Source of the DNA: Cucumis sativus
Lineage: Eukaryota > Streptophyta > Magnoliopsida > Cucurbitales > Cucurbitaceae
DNA length: 64,000 bases
Reading direction: 5' to 3'
NCBI RefSeq assembly: GCF_000004075.3
Contig: NC_026658.2
Location: 16,356,075-16,420,074, forward strand
Shown: in pieces, positions 35,405-46,982 of the stretch
How positions within the stretch are numbered: position 1 is the stretch's first letter
Layout: each line of letters opens with the position of its first letter
Translations under genes and position numbers: made by a program
Notes under the pieces: model-generated
The model's database searches: none
What the model was told of the DNA's origin: nothing
The model's input: the letters and a program-made list of their open reading frames with translations, nothing else

Positions 35405-35905
35405 TAATAATCACTCAAATTGTAACAATTTAAACCTAAACTCATAATTGTATCAATTTAAATCTTACAATTTTGAATTTGTTTCAAATTAAACCTCAAA
35501 TATAACTAATAATTATATCAAATTATACCTTGAACTTTTCTAAGTATGCCAATTTAAACCTCAAACTTTCACAAAATCATTACAATCAATGTTGAGAACG
35601 GTATTAAAATAAAATACAAATAAATGGTCTATTTTTTCCTCTTGTCTTCTTCTTTAGGTTTTTATTTTTTTGTTCTTCTACGATTCTCTTGTAATTGTAA
35701 GGTTTAAATTAATACAGTTATACAAATTTAAAGCTTAAATTGATATACTTATATAAAAATTTCAATGACTAATTTAATATACCTATTAAATTTGTGATTT
35801 AAATTGATACAACTCAAAAGTTTAGGATTTGAATCAATATAATTATTAGTTTAAGATTTAAGTTAATACAAATATTAAAATGTAGGATTTAAATTGATAT
35901 TTTCT
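35405..35905. repeat. Two opposed minisatellite arrays
   Basis: 35405-35600 carries units with the core TATCAATTTAAACCT; 35695-35905 carries the reverse complement core (AGGTTTAAATTGATA type). The two arrays face each other around a T-rich spacer of about 95 bp. They form an imperfect long inverted repeat built of short tandem units, related to the single array at 18726-18990. Confidence 0.6.
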
Positions 35906-37954
35906 CTAATAATAAAAATAACAATAACAACAATAATGATAAAATATGGTATTCGTTCCCATACTTAAAATTTGTTTCATTTTAGTTTTTATATTTTCAA
36001 CTATACACTAAGTTTTAATCTATATAATTTTAATAAATCTTAAATCCTCATTTTCTTAAATTCTTTTTCATTTATTAACAATTTTACTTTAAATTTGAAA
36101 ACATCTATTCATATATTATATTTCTACACATGCCAAATTATTATCCTGTAGTAAAAACTAACTTCAATAGGTTAAATTTGAAAGTACATAGAATAAAATT
36201 GAACAAATTTTAAAGTAAAAGGAACCAAAATAGTAATTTAACTTAATAGTAATATCGACGATTACATTAACAAATCTACATCATATACTAAGATTTCATG
36301 ACTTTGAATTACCTTTTGGTAATAGGTGTATGACTCGTGTATATTATTATAATTTTAACATTCATGTGTTTGATTGAAATTTAAAATAAACACCATGTCT
36401 TAGCATTAACCGGTTAAAGTTTCTTTATAAGAACTATGTCAACTTTATTCTTTATACATCATAATTATTTATGGATTGATCCATTGATGATGAAAATCAT
36501 GTGTAATAATAAGGTTATAAACATTTTGTTAACCTTTAACAAAATGTATTTAATTAACAATGCTAAAGTGTCATTGTCAGCACATCTATAATATTAAATA
36601 TGGGTTGTCTCATATGAAACTTCTCGACTTAAAACATTGTCATGGTCAAAATATTCTTAACAACAGAAAATGATCTTAATTAATTAAACTTTTTCTAATG
36701 ATATAGTGTAAAAATGTCAATATATATGGTTCAATCGTCACTATAGTAATACTAAAATTGAATGTGTTAAACTTGCTATCACACCCTAAAAAAACATTAC
36801 TTCAAAACTCAATCATGTCAATTTTTTTTTAAATGAAAAATCTTTTTGTTTTTTTTATGATTTTAATGTCAATTTTTGGACGTGAATTAAAAATTGGGTT
36901 AGATACAAATATAGTATTAGACTATGATGGTTTTGTCTAATTTGTCCTTTAAACATTAAAATCCATGTTTTCCTATACTTATTAGTTGAAAATAATAAAT
37001 GATAATTTGATACAAAGTGACAAAATTACATGGATGGAAATAAACTAAGATCAAATAAGATAATTAAGCATAAAATTTGTTGCATTTAAATATAATCCAA
37101 AGATTGCTTAGTCTTTATTCAATCAGCTACTTTTCTTCCTTAATTAAAGCAAGCCAAGTGATCTATGTCACATAACTAACATTTAAATAACCATCTTATT
37201 TAATCAAAATCTCACTACCAAAGAGTTATGTTTATTTCTTTATTTTACACCTATTCTAAATGTTATTCACTCAAATTAATACAGAACCATTTTCTAATAT
37301 ATCATTAAAAAAAATTAACCAACTTATTTACAAAAACACAACAAAATATCACAGTTTATTTACAACTGACTGCATCTATTTTGATATAAGACATAGATAG
37401 CAGTTGCTATATTTATAAATATTTTAAAAAAAGTTATTATTTAAAATAATGTTTGAAGATCACTTTTATCATTTTCTAAACTACTTTTTTTTATGTTACG
37501 AAAATTCAAGTATAAAATTGAATATTAGTTAAAGCAATTTAAACATGATTAAAGATATGTTTTCTAATAATTTTAAATATGACAAAAATGATTTTAACAA
37601 ATTTCTAAATTTACTTTTAATACAATTCTTATAGAATGGTTTCTTCTTTCAATTCTAAATTCATGTTTAATGATAAAAATATGATTCCTTGTAAATTAGA
37701 AGGGACCAAATTAAATAATGATACTAAAGCCTAAAGTTAAAGCTAGTAATACAGTTTTTAACTCCCTAATAATCTATCTAACACTCCAAATATCATTAAT
37801 AATGTCTTTTCTATTATGTGCTCAATGAATTATAAAACATACCTACCATATACTTAAATTCTAGATTAAAATAATGACATCATAGTTTCTCTTTTCTCTT
37901 TAAAAATTATGATGTTTGAGAAAATTATTAAAAGAAATTAAACATTTTATGTAT

Positions 37955-37986
<32 letters not shown>

Positions 37987-37998
37987 TATATATATATA

Positions 37999-38042
<44 letters not shown>

Positions 38043-38043
38043 T
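37955..38043. repeat. (TA)n microsatellite, about 89 bp
   Basis: Almost uninterrupted TA dinucleotides with TTA and ATAATA breaks. Self-complementary and able to form a cruciform; likely length-variable and prone to assembly error. Confidence 0.95.
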
Positions 38044-38145
38044 GAAAAATCCACGTATGCCCAAAAGTGGAGATATAGGTGGGACCCTACCCACGTTACC
38101 CTAATATTTCTGAAATAAATAATAGTAAAAATAAATGAGATGTAG

Positions 38146-38155
38146 TTGGCGCCAA
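38146..38155. promoter_or_regulatory. Palindromic TTGGCGCCAA (E2F-like) in an isolated GC-richer island
   Basis: A perfect 10-bp palindrome, close to the E2F/DP consensus, sits in an island containing CCGCGCCGACGAC and AAAACGCGTCGTTTTT, unlike the AT-rich surroundings. The nearest gene is the receptor kinase about 2.2 kb away. The island may be the promoter or leader of an unseen or lost gene, as the short downstream ORFs are not convincing. Confidence 0.4.
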
Positions 38156-40020
38156 ATGGCTTCCACGCCGCGCCGACGACAAACAAATCCAATCAAAACG
38201 CGTCGTTTTTATACCCTTTCTTTTTCTCTTTCCTTTCCAATTAAATTTAGAAAAACAGAAAAACGAAAACGCGTAATTTTGTTTCTATTATTAATATTAT
38301 TTCTACTTATCTTTTTTTCTTTCTAAAACCCTTCTCACCCTCCGATCAAATTGCTATCTTAGATCCACCCTTCATTCAGTCATACATCCACCACATATCC
38401 AACTTCTTGACAGGTGGCATTCATACTAACGACACCATCAATATATTCGTTACTCACATTTCTTTTTTTTTTTTTTCTTTCACACATTGATTTGGACCTT
38501 TTTCTTTTATTTTTTAATTTCTTTTGATAGTAACCCTTTTTGGGGCAAAATCGATTTAAATTGTGTGTTGTTCAACACCTTTTGTTATGGTTGTTCGAAA
38601 AAAAAAATCAATGTCTCAAATTTATAATGAAATTAATTAAACATCTGACTTCCTAAGTGTATTTATGATAATCAAACTATGAGTTGTTTGGAAAACTATA
38701 ATATACCTATAATTATTGGAAAGTAAGTAAGATAATAATTGAAGATAAAACAAAAATTAGATTGTGAAAGACATAGTAGAAGTAAGATTGAAAGGTATTT
38801 GAAACAAATGAATTTTGTATTAAGTCCAAAATTCTCTATCCAAACTTATGTTTATGACATGGTGTATTACATGTATGTTTCGTTAACGACCATCAAACAA
38901 TCTATTTAATTCATTTGTAGAATTTTCAAGAGTTTAGTTAATCAATACAAATTAAAAACTAGGCATTGAATGAAATATTTTTCTACAAATTTATTCAAAT
39001 TTTATTACTTTTATACGTTGTTCGCATCCATCTTGATTTATTTATTACGATATTATATAATTTGATGGTAACTATTTTTGTATAAAATTATTTTATAATA
39101 ATGTTATGGGGTTAAGTATGGTAGTGGGGTCATTAAATGAATTACTAACTTTGAAAAAGTGTAAATTTGAGTCTATATTTTGAAATTAGGTAAGAATTTG
39201 GATTGATTATAAACCCCTTGGATTGGTATATTATTTGGTTTGTGAATTTACCATTATTAACATGTCACCTAAAAAATTATTTAATTTTTAACTGTTAAAC
39301 TTTGTTTTAGTTGGGCATGATGGTGCATAAAGTTTGACAAAGTTTGAAAAAGAAAATCTAAATGGATAAAATTTAACTATATTTTAGTAAGATATGATAC
39401 ATTGGAATCCAAGTCTATAGATAAGGGGAAGCTAAATTTTAGCAATGGTTAAACTTGATTCACATTGCTTGATTATGCCCAACTTAATGTTACATTTGGT
39501 CACATATATTCACAACATCATGGCGTCATCCCCTGCACAATTAAAATGTGATATCTCCATCATTCACATTCTAAAAAAAGTTCTATAAAACCTATGTTTC
39601 ATTCCTTAGCAATCAAAATAACTGAAGTATATAGTTGGTGCACAAACTTAAGAATGTCGTATTCATACAGATACAAAAACTTAATTTCTTCCATTCCAAA
39701 CTACAAGAACCTAAATTGTTAGGTTATTCATTTTGAAATGGATAACTACAAAAGTGAAGATCCAAGTGATGGTAATTTATTTGTTTTATTTCTCAAAGCT
39801 CAAACGTCAAAGGTTACATAGTAGTGGCAAAAAGGTAGATAATCCAAAAAACAAGGGTAAGTGTAGAACAATTGGAAAGGTGATGAAGTGTTGGACACTG
39901 AAAAATGCGGCCCGCACCGAAGTTCTTGGCTGGCACCATCTTCTTCTTCTTCTTCTTCTTCCCCATTTCCTTCGGGTTCTGGTCTCTTAGTTTTAGACCT
40001 TCCGCCATTGTTTCTCACTC

Positions 40021-40347
40021 ATCTCTCTCCTTCTTCTCTCCATCTTCAGTTTCCTTTCACAAGGTAAGCTTCCTCTTTCCAAATCCTCCACACCCACCAA
40101 ATTTGTTTTGACTTTGTGTTCTTCATTTTCCTGGATCTGATTCATCTTACACTCTTCATGAATATCCCTTCATTGGGTTGAAATTTGTTTGATCGCACTC
40201 ATAAACCATATTAGATTTCTGGGTTGATGTTGTTGTTTTTTTTTTTTTTAATTCTTGTGTAGGAAATTCCTGGATTCCTTTTCAACTTTATCTGGGTGTT
40301 GATGTTGTTTCCGATCTAGTGGAAGAAGAAGCTTCTCGAGTTGATTC
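40021..40347 (+). promoter_or_regulatory. 5' leader of the FERONIA-like gene with a leader intron
   Basis: A CTT-rich tract at about 39940-39962 precedes this segment. CACAAG|GTAAGC at 40063/40064 is a strong donor and TTGTGTAG ending at 40262 a good acceptor after a T-run, giving a leader intron of 199 nt. The start codon follows at 40348. The intron is inferred from splice signals only. Confidence 0.55.
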
Positions 40348-43041
40348 ATGAAGGAAATTCGTGGTCTTGCATTTGCATTTGCGTTTGCATCTATATCTGT
40401 TTTCGTTTCCTTGTTCTTCGATGTTCATGTGGTTTTAGCACAAAATTACATCCCTCGGGATGTAATCCTCCTTGATTGTGGAGGACCTTCAACTGCTAAC
40501 GACATCGACAACCGGAAATGGAACACCGATGACAAATCTAAGTTTGTTCCGGCGACAGGGGATAGCTCTGTATCGAAAGCCGCTACTCAGGATCCTTCAG
40601 TTCCTGATATCCCTTTCATGACGGCTAGGGTTTTTAGTTCTAGTTTCACCTACAGCTTTCCTGTGGCTCCTAGTCGTTTATTTGTTCGTCTCTACTTTTA
40701 CCCTTCTTCTTATGGTGGACTTGATGCATCTGATGCTCTTTTCTCTGTTTCCACTCAATCCTATACTCTTCTTAAGAACTTCAGCGCTTCACAAACGGCT
40801 GCAGCTTTGAATTATGCCTATATCATTAAGGAATACTCTATCCATGTTGATGATGATAGGTTGAACTTGACTTTCACTCCATCCTCCACTCATCCAAAGG
40901 CTTATGCATTTGTGAATGGGATTGAGATTGTATCTATGGCTGATATTTATAGTGATACTTCTGGGAGTACCCTGATTGTTGGTCCATCTACTCCATTCAT
41001 TGTGGACAATTCCACTGCACTTGAGAACGTCTTTCGGTTGAATGTCGGGGGGAATGATATTTCACCTTCTGATGATACCGGGATGTATAGGTCTTGGTTT
41101 GATGATACTCCATTCTTGTATGGGGCAGCACAGGGAGTGACGATGAGTACTGATCAAAACACAACGCTTAATTATCCGCCGGGCTTTCCTTCTTATGTTG
41201 CACCGGAGAATGTCTACTCCACTGCTAGAGCAATGGGACCTGATAACAATGTCAATCTGAATTATAACTTGACATGGATTTTCCCTGTTGACTCTGGGTT
41301 CTTTTACCTTGTTAGGCTTCATTTTTGTGAGATTGCTGCAAATATCACAAAAGTCAACCAAAGGGTGTTCGACATTTTCCTTTATAATAAAACTGCTATG
41401 GATAGTGCTGATGTGATTGCCTGGTCTAAAAGTAATGATACTCCTTTCTACAAAGATTATGTGGTTTTTGTTCCTGCTAATGGAAATCCACAGCAGGATT
41501 TATGGCTTGAACTGCATCCAGACAAGACCATGCGTCCCAATTACTATGATGCAATCTTAAATGGAGTGGAGATATTCAAAATTAATGACTCGAGCGCTAA
41601 TCTTGCTGGGCTAAATCCTATTCCTGCTCCAAAACAGGACATTATTGATCCATCATTAGCTAAGCCAGCTTCTCACGGTAAATCAAAGAATAATTCAGGG
41701 GTGATTGCTGGAGTTGTTTGTGGAGCAGTTGTTTTAGCTCTGATTATTGGTTTCTTTGTTTTTGCTAAACGTCGCCGTGGGCGTGGTAAAGATTCTAGTA
41801 CTGTTGAGGGACCGTCGGGATGGCTCCCTCTTTCTCTCTATGGAAATTCCCATTCAGCTGGATCTGCTAAGACAAATACAACTGGAAGCTATACATCCTC
41901 CCTGCCTTCTAACCTTTGCCGCCACTTCTCATTTTCTGAGATCAAGTCTGCTACAAGGGACTTTGATGAATCTTTACTACTTGGAGTTGGTGGTTTTGGC
42001 AAAGTTTACAAGGGAGAAATTGATGGTGGGACTACGAAAGTTGCCATCAAGCGAGGGAACCCTCTCTCTGAGCAAGGTGTCCATGAATTTCAAACAGAGA
42101 TTGAAATGCTTTCTAAGCTTCGCCATCGCCACCTTGTTTCATTGATTGGCTACTGTGAAGAGAATTGTGAAATGATTCTTGTTTATGATTACATGGCTCA
42201 TGGAACACTGCGAGAACATTTATACAAGACTCACAAGCCGCCATTGTCTTGGAGGCAAAGGCTCGAAATATGCATTGGAGCTGCCCGTGGTCTGCATTAT
42301 CTCCACACCGGTGCCAAGCATACGATTATTCATAGAGATGTGAAGACAACCAACATCCTTTTAGACGAAAAGTGGGTGGCAAAAGTATCTGATTTTGGGT
42401 TGTCAAAAACTGGTCCTACTTTGGATCACACACATGTTAGCACTGTAGTGAAAGGTAGTTTTGGATACTTGGATCCTGAATACTTTAGGCGACAACAATT
42501 GACCGACAAATCAGATGTTTACTCCTTCGGAGTCGTTCTCTTTGAAGTCCTATGTGCTCGGCCAGCCTTGAACCCAACACTCCCTAAGGAGCAAGTGAGT
42601 TTAGCTGAATGGGCTGCACACTGCTACAACAAAGGCATTTTAGATCAGATAATCGACACATTCCTTAAAGGGAAGATAGCATCAGAATGTCTCAAGAAGT
42701 TCGCAGAGACAGCAATGAAATGTGTATCTGATCAGGGAATTGACAGGCCATCGATGGGCGATGTTCTCTGGAATCTAGAGTTTGCATTGCAGCTGCAGGA
42801 GAGCGCAGAAGAGAGTGGCAAGGTAGGCAGTGGGATGGATGTGGAAGAAGGTCAACTGGATGTAGTTTACAAAGGAAAGAAGGATCCAGATGCTTCCCCC
42901 GGCATTGATGGAAACATAACCGACTCAAGAAGCACCGGAATCAGTATGAGCATTGGAAGCCGAAGTCTTGCCAGTGAAGATTCAGACGGGTTGACGCCGA
43001 GTGCTGTGTTCTCACAGATCATGAACCCAAAAGGACGTTAA
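40348..43041 (+). CDS. FER: FERONIA-like receptor kinase (CrRLK1L family)
   Basis: FERONIA is a plasma-membrane receptor that senses cell-wall state and RALF peptides and controls growth, fertility and immunity. One intronless reading frame encodes 897 residues; I recall 895 for Arabidopsis FER. A hydrophobic signal peptide covers about residues 1-31. Two malectin-like repeats fill about 36-415 (LLDCGGPS near the start, RLHFCEI and WLELHP later), with many NxS/T sites. A membrane helix lies at about 451-474, followed by the basic stop RRRGRG. The juxtamembrane segment GPSGWLPLSLYGNSHSAGSA is the FER hallmark. The kinase has GVGGFGKVY from 546, VAIKRG, HRDVKTTN from 662 and DFGLSKTG from 682. 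The C-terminus SEDSDGLTPSAVFSQIMNPK is a FER signature. All catalytic residues are intact. Closest alternatives are other CrRLK1L members such as ANXUR, less likely given the C-tail. Confidence 0.97.
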   Translation: MKEIRGLAFAFAFASISVFVSLFFDVHVVLAQNYIPRDVILLDCGGPSTANDIDNRKWNTDDKSKFVPATGDSSVSKAATQDPSVPDIPFMTARVFSSSFTYSFPVAPSRLFVRLYFYPSSYGGLDASDALFSVSTQSYTLLKNFSASQTAAALNYAYIIKEYSIHVDDDRLNLTFTPSSTHPKAYAFVNGIEIVSMADIYSDTSGSTLIVGPSTPFIVDNSTALENVFRLNVGGNDISPSDDTGMYRSWFDDTPFLYGAAQGVTMSTDQNTTLNYPPGFPSYVAPENVYSTARAMGPDNNVNLNYNLTWIFPVDSGFFYLVRLHFCEIAANITKVNQRVFDIFLYNKTAMDSADVIAWSKSNDTPFYKDYVVFVPANGNPQQDLWLELHPDKTMRPNYYDAILNGVEIFKINDSSANLAGLNPIPAPKQDIIDPSLAKPASHGKSKNNSGVIAGVVCGAVVLALIIGFFVFAKRRRGRGKDSSTVEGPSGWLPLSLYGNSHSAGSAKTNTTGSYTSSLPSNLCRHFSFSEIKSATRDFDESLLLGVGGFGKVYKGEIDGGTTKVAIKRGNPLSEQGVHEFQTEIEMLSKLRHRHLVSLIGYCEENCEMILVYDYMAHGTLREHLYKTHKPPLSWRQRLEICIGAARGLHYLHTGAKHTIIHRDVKTTNILLDEKWVAKVSDFGLSKTGPTLDHTHVSTVVKGSFGYLDPEYFRRQQLTDKSDVYSFGVVLFEVLCARPALNPTLPKEQVSLAEWAAHCYNKGILDQIIDTFLKGKIASECLKKFAETAMKCVSDQGIDRPSMGDVLWNLEFALQLQESAEESGKVGSGMDVEEGQLDVVYKGKKDPDASPGIDGNITDSRSTGISMSIGSRSLASEDSDGLTPSAVFSQIMNPKGR

Positions 43042-44311
43042 CAGCCCAAGGAGAGGCTGAACTCATTCCACCCAGTAAGGCCTTAATACTTTTCATAGTT
43101 TTGAGTGATCAAAAGTACAATCTTTGTCTCATTAATTCTGTTCAACTATTACAGATCTATTCCACTTTCTCTTTTGAGGCTTCTAATTGTTTCAATCCCA
43201 AAGCACAAGGTGTTCTGTTGTTCTGCCTAGTACTATCATTTGTATCTATAAAATTATCGATATATCGGTATATTTGAACATATTTTCACTCCATACTTCA
43301 CTTTCATCTGTGGATTTTTATTTCTTTGTTATTATTGACTGCTTAAAATGTGTATTATTTTGTACTTTAAATATTTATTGTCATTCTTTTTACTTTGTGT
43401 CTTTTATATGCTTTTCAGCTTCAACTCCATCTCCTCCTCCTCCTCTTCTTCTTACTATCATTTCAAACAAATTGGTATTGTTGTGTAATATTGGAAATAC
43501 AGGTCAAACTTTACTAGTTGAGTCCTCAGACTTTTGGATTCTGGATTTATGTCTGATTGATTTGATTAAATATTAAGCTTTAAAATGCTTCTAATAGATC
43601 TTTAAAAATTCTGATTATGTGTTTAATAAGTAAAAATGTTCAGATCTCTAAGCTTTCAATTGGGTCTAATAGATTTTTTGTAATTAATGAATCACGAATC
43701 TACATGGTATAACATTGAATTTTGTGTTCCGAATTTGGCATTTCATTATCGAGTTTAATTGATGTGGATTTTAAAAAGTTATATAATTGGCATGTTTGAC
43801 ATAAAATTGGAAGAGTATGGTGAAGAAAATGGAAGAATCAAACAAACTCAAATGTTTTGAATCTTTTTTCTTCTGGAGTATAGTGTTGGTCTTTTAGATC
43901 TTGATTTTACATTTGAACATTTTCAATATATATTTATGGGTCGATTTGGTATTTTATTTAGAAAACAAAACAACTCGTTTTGGATGAAGTTAAAGTGAGC
44001 TTAGTTTAGTGGTATTATAATAACCTCTCTTTTTAGAGGTTAAAGACAGTCCGTTTAAATAGAATTTTAGGGATTAAAACGGTATTTTCCTTTATTTTTC
44101 TATGAAACATAGAATCTCATAATCCAACCCTGCGGAAAAGGTCCTAACTAGGAAATAGTAGTTTTTTATAGTCTCATGTGTGTATATATCTATATCGATA
44201 CTACTATATATAAAAGGGGTTTATGATGAGAGAATATTTACATTTCCATTTTGTCCTTGCAACTACTCGTAGTTCAAATTTTGTCCTTCATCACAACTTT
44301 TCAGGTCAAGA
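43042..44311. other. 3' region of the receptor gene and intergenic DNA
   Basis: The first few hundred bases are probably 3' UTR; a CTCCTC/CTTCTT tract lies at about 43430-43455. The short ORF at 43187-43576 is low-complexity and not credible. No further gene is seen. Confidence 0.5.
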
Positions 44312-44312
44312 T

Positions 44313-44344
44313 GGTTATGTGTGAATAGGGTTATGTGTGAATAG
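44313..44344 (+). repeat. Perfect 16-bp tandem repeat
   Basis: GGTTATGTGTGAATAG occurs twice head to tail, the second copy running into the left arm of the foldback hairpin. Likely a local slippage event at the hairpin edge. Confidence 0.9.
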
Positions 44345-44499
44345 TTGTTGTAGGAGAAAAAAAAAAGATATGATTTAAATGGACAATCACATAGTTGTTT
44401 TTGACTACAACTATTCAAAAAAAAAAAAAAACAATTGTAGGCAAAAAAAATTATGTGATTGTCCATTTCAATCTTTTTTTCTTTCTACAACAACTATTC
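44339..44499. mobile_element. Foldback (hairpin) element, about 161 bp
   Basis: Left arm 44339-44410 and right arm 44432-44499 are inverted copies: both read GAATAGTTGTTGTAG then an A-run, GAT, and AAATGGACAATCACATA, ending near CTACAA. The loop is about 21 bp and A-rich. Such hairpins are seen in foldback MITEs and in young microRNA precursors. The terminal target duplication is not visible. It directly abuts the LINE. Confidence 0.8.
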
Positions 44500-44559
44500 T
44501 AGTTTAAAGTCAATGCATGTAATTCTTGAGAACGATGAGAGAGAGAGAGAGAGAGAGTT

Positions 44560-46700
44560 CCCTGCTCTTCGTGCTGGCGATGATGACTCCAAGACAAACC
44601 TCAACAAAATCAAAAACAATTTCTTTTCTTGTGAATTTGATTTGAATAGCAAAGGAAGAGTGTTTCGCTTCACTAAAGCTCATATGAACAAATCTTATAC
44701 ACTTTGAGGAGATGAAATTTTATTTGTTTGGGTGATTCTCTCAAGGAAGTTTTGCAAACCCCGAAATCTCATAAATTTTTTCGAAAGATATTCTGCAATG
44801 GAGGGTTCATCTGGATTAAAAAAACTACAAATAAGAGAGGAAGTTTTCTTGAGATCTCGAAGGTGTTGAAGTTGGGGAAAAAAAGAAAACATAGTTGTTC
44901 CAACTAGTATTGTTTCAAAAGGCTGGGAATGATTTAGGCGTTTACCGCTAGATTTTTTGAATGCTGATGACGAACCTAAGGCCCCTCATTATGAGAAGAA
45001 AACAATCCAAAAGCCTCATTTTGGAACCAAATCGGAAAACCAATATCAACCTCCTCATCCTCTGGGAAGTTCTCAATATGGAAAATCTCTAAGCATGATG
45101 CCTAGTCATTCTAATGAAGAAAGTAGAAGCAAAGGAGAAAAAAGAGTAAGAAAGATTTGTTGGAAGGATACGCTGGTTGTCACTAAATGTGACTTATCCA
45201 TGATGATTGACAGAGGATTCTGTAAGTCCTTCAAGCTCAAATACAAAATACCTTTATTATCAATCCATTTTACACTGACAAGGCCCTGCTCAAGTGTCCT
45301 GATCAGAAGATAGCAAGACTTCTCACAATGAACAAGGGTTGGGCCACCTATGGTCCTTTAATTTTGAAAATGGAAAGATGTGATCCAAAAAAACATGGAA
45401 AAATGTCGCTTGTTCCCTCTTATGGAGGCTGGGTTAAACTAAGAAATTTTCCCTTGCATTTATGGAACAAGGAGGTGTTTAAGAGGGTCAGTGATAAGTT
45501 TAGTTGTTTTATTGATTTTGCGAAAGAGAATTCGAATCTCATTAACTGCTTGGAAGTGAATATCAAAGTTAGAGGAAATTATTGTGACTTTATTCCCTTG
45601 ATAGATGGTTCCGATTCTTTCCTTGTGCAAGTGGTTTCCTTCCAAGATTTCACTCTTCTTATTGATAAAGTTGATGGAATCCATGGATCCTTCTCGCTGG
45701 AACAAGAAATTCTTCAAAGGCCCGGGTGACCCGGATTCGAACCCAGTTGACATTTGGCTCATTGAGAGGTCAACTTCAAGGGTGTCAGACATTACTCATA
45801 ATTCTAGTTCAATGTATACGATGGCAGACGAAGCTGAATTTTATCGTCCTTTTCTGCATGCTTGCAGATATAAGCGAACTTAATTTAAACTTACCGCCCA
45901 AGAAAATCCTACTAGGCTTGACTAATGAAGTGGGCTTGACTAAGGAAGTGGGCTTTTCTGATTTAAAAGGGAAAGACATTGTTGTGGATGAAATCAGTGC
46001 TCTAAAGCCCAACAACAAAACTCAACTTGGGATAATTATTAGAGAAATCTCTCAAGCTCCCTGTGTAAACCACCATCCTCCCCAGAAATTACCCAAGTCC
46101 ATAAAAATTAAGTTTGCAGAAAAAATATGAGATTCGGTATTTCTTTAAAAAAAGTGTGATTTATTCCACAAAACAAAATGTAGACGCTTCAACTTTGATG
46201 TCTTCCTCTGATCACATCCAAGATTAAATTAATCCTATTTCGAGTGTTTCTATCTCCAGTCTTGGCAGCCTCATCTCTGAAAATAAATTTGTCCCACTTG
46301 ATCAAGTTGAAGATTTGCAGCACATCTCTGATTTTTCTTTTGATGTCTATAAACTCTTCCACAATGCAAGCTCCACGGAAAAAGTTAGAGAAGAGAGCCT
46401 TCAGTTAATAGCTTTAGAGAAAAACACCGATCTTCGATTACCCATTGAAGAGGTAACTGAAATCGAAAGAACCAGCAGCCTCTATACAAAATCCTTTTCC
46501 ATTGAGCAAAGAAGTGGTAGTGGCTCTTCTCGTATACGACTTATGCATTCGCGTTGTGACTAGGAAAGGAAAACCACATAGAAAGGGTGGGGCCTCCTCG
46601 AATAGCAACACGAAGCTCACTAGAGAAGTAAAAGCTTTGCTAGGTAATTGGGAAAGGGAAGCTCAAGCGGCAAAAGCTAGTAATTCCCCTGGCTTCGATG
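44560..46700 (+). pseudogene. LINE ORF1 remnant (DUF4283-like)
   Basis: Broken frames show the plant LINE gag-like protein. Recognisable are EFDLNSKGRVFRFTKAHM near 44630, a segment with KGWATYGPLILKMERCDP from 45340, and GGWVKLRNFPLHLWNKEVFK from about 45427, the DUF4283 core. Several stops and shifts separate the pieces, so no functional protein is made. A short GA microsatellite (44536-44557) lies just upstream. Confidence 0.75.
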
Positions 46701-46716
46701 GTGATCTATGTTAATT

Positions 46717-46980
46717 CTCCCCTAGAATGTAAGGGGTCTTAATGCTCGTCCTAAAAGAGCAGTTGTAAAAGAGTTTCTTGTGAAATTCAATCAAGATGTG
46801 GTTATTCTTCAAGAGTCTAAAGTTAGTACTGTCGATTGACATTTGGTGAAGTTAGTTTGAAGTAGTCTGTTTGTTGGGTGGGCAACTTTAGAGGCTTATG
46901 GTTCTTCGGGTGGTATCCTTATTTTGTGGAAAGAGGATTCAATCACGGTGGTCTTTAAAAGGCAGAAAATGCGTTCTTTT
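46717..46980 (+). pseudogene. LINE ORF2 apurinic endonuclease remnant (N-terminal part)
   Basis: With stops and shifts, the sequence reads NVRGLNARPKRA, then VVILQESK, then ATLEAYGSSGGILILWKED, the start of the APE-type endonuclease domain of plant LINEs. The conserved QE(S/T)K metal-binding block is visible. The rest of the endonuclease and the first part of the reverse transcriptase are missing: the next readable motif, LDLEKAYDKV, follows within about 20 bases. Confidence 0.8.
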
Positions 46981-46982
46981 GA

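Larger units (their letters stand above)
35906..40020. other. AT-rich intergenic DNA upstream of the FERONIA-like gene
   Basis: No convincing gene. It holds a TA-rich microsatellite at 37955-38043 and a small GC-richer island at about 38045-38420 (listed separately). 37320-37430 resembles the dispersed repeat near 23100. From about 39900 the sequence becomes CT-rich and probably enters the transcribed leader of the receptor gene. Confidence 0.5.

Noticed and set aside
38135..38326. 63-residue ORF starting MRCSWRQ in the GC-richer island
   Set aside because: No domain, a Leu/Phe-rich low-complexity end, and no supporting splice structure.
41747..42145. ORFs in other frames of the FERONIA-like coding region
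   Set aside because: Shadow frames of an intact 897-residue receptor kinase.
43187..43576. 129-residue ORF downstream of the receptor kinase
   Set aside because: Low-complexity Phe/Ser/Leu-rich translation of probable 3' UTR and intergenic DNA.
45715..45765. tRNA-like T-arm (GGTTCGAATCC on the minus strand)
   Set aside because: The stem does not pair properly beyond two bases, no D-arm or anticodon arm can be placed at the right spacing, and it lies inside the LINE ORF1 remnant.
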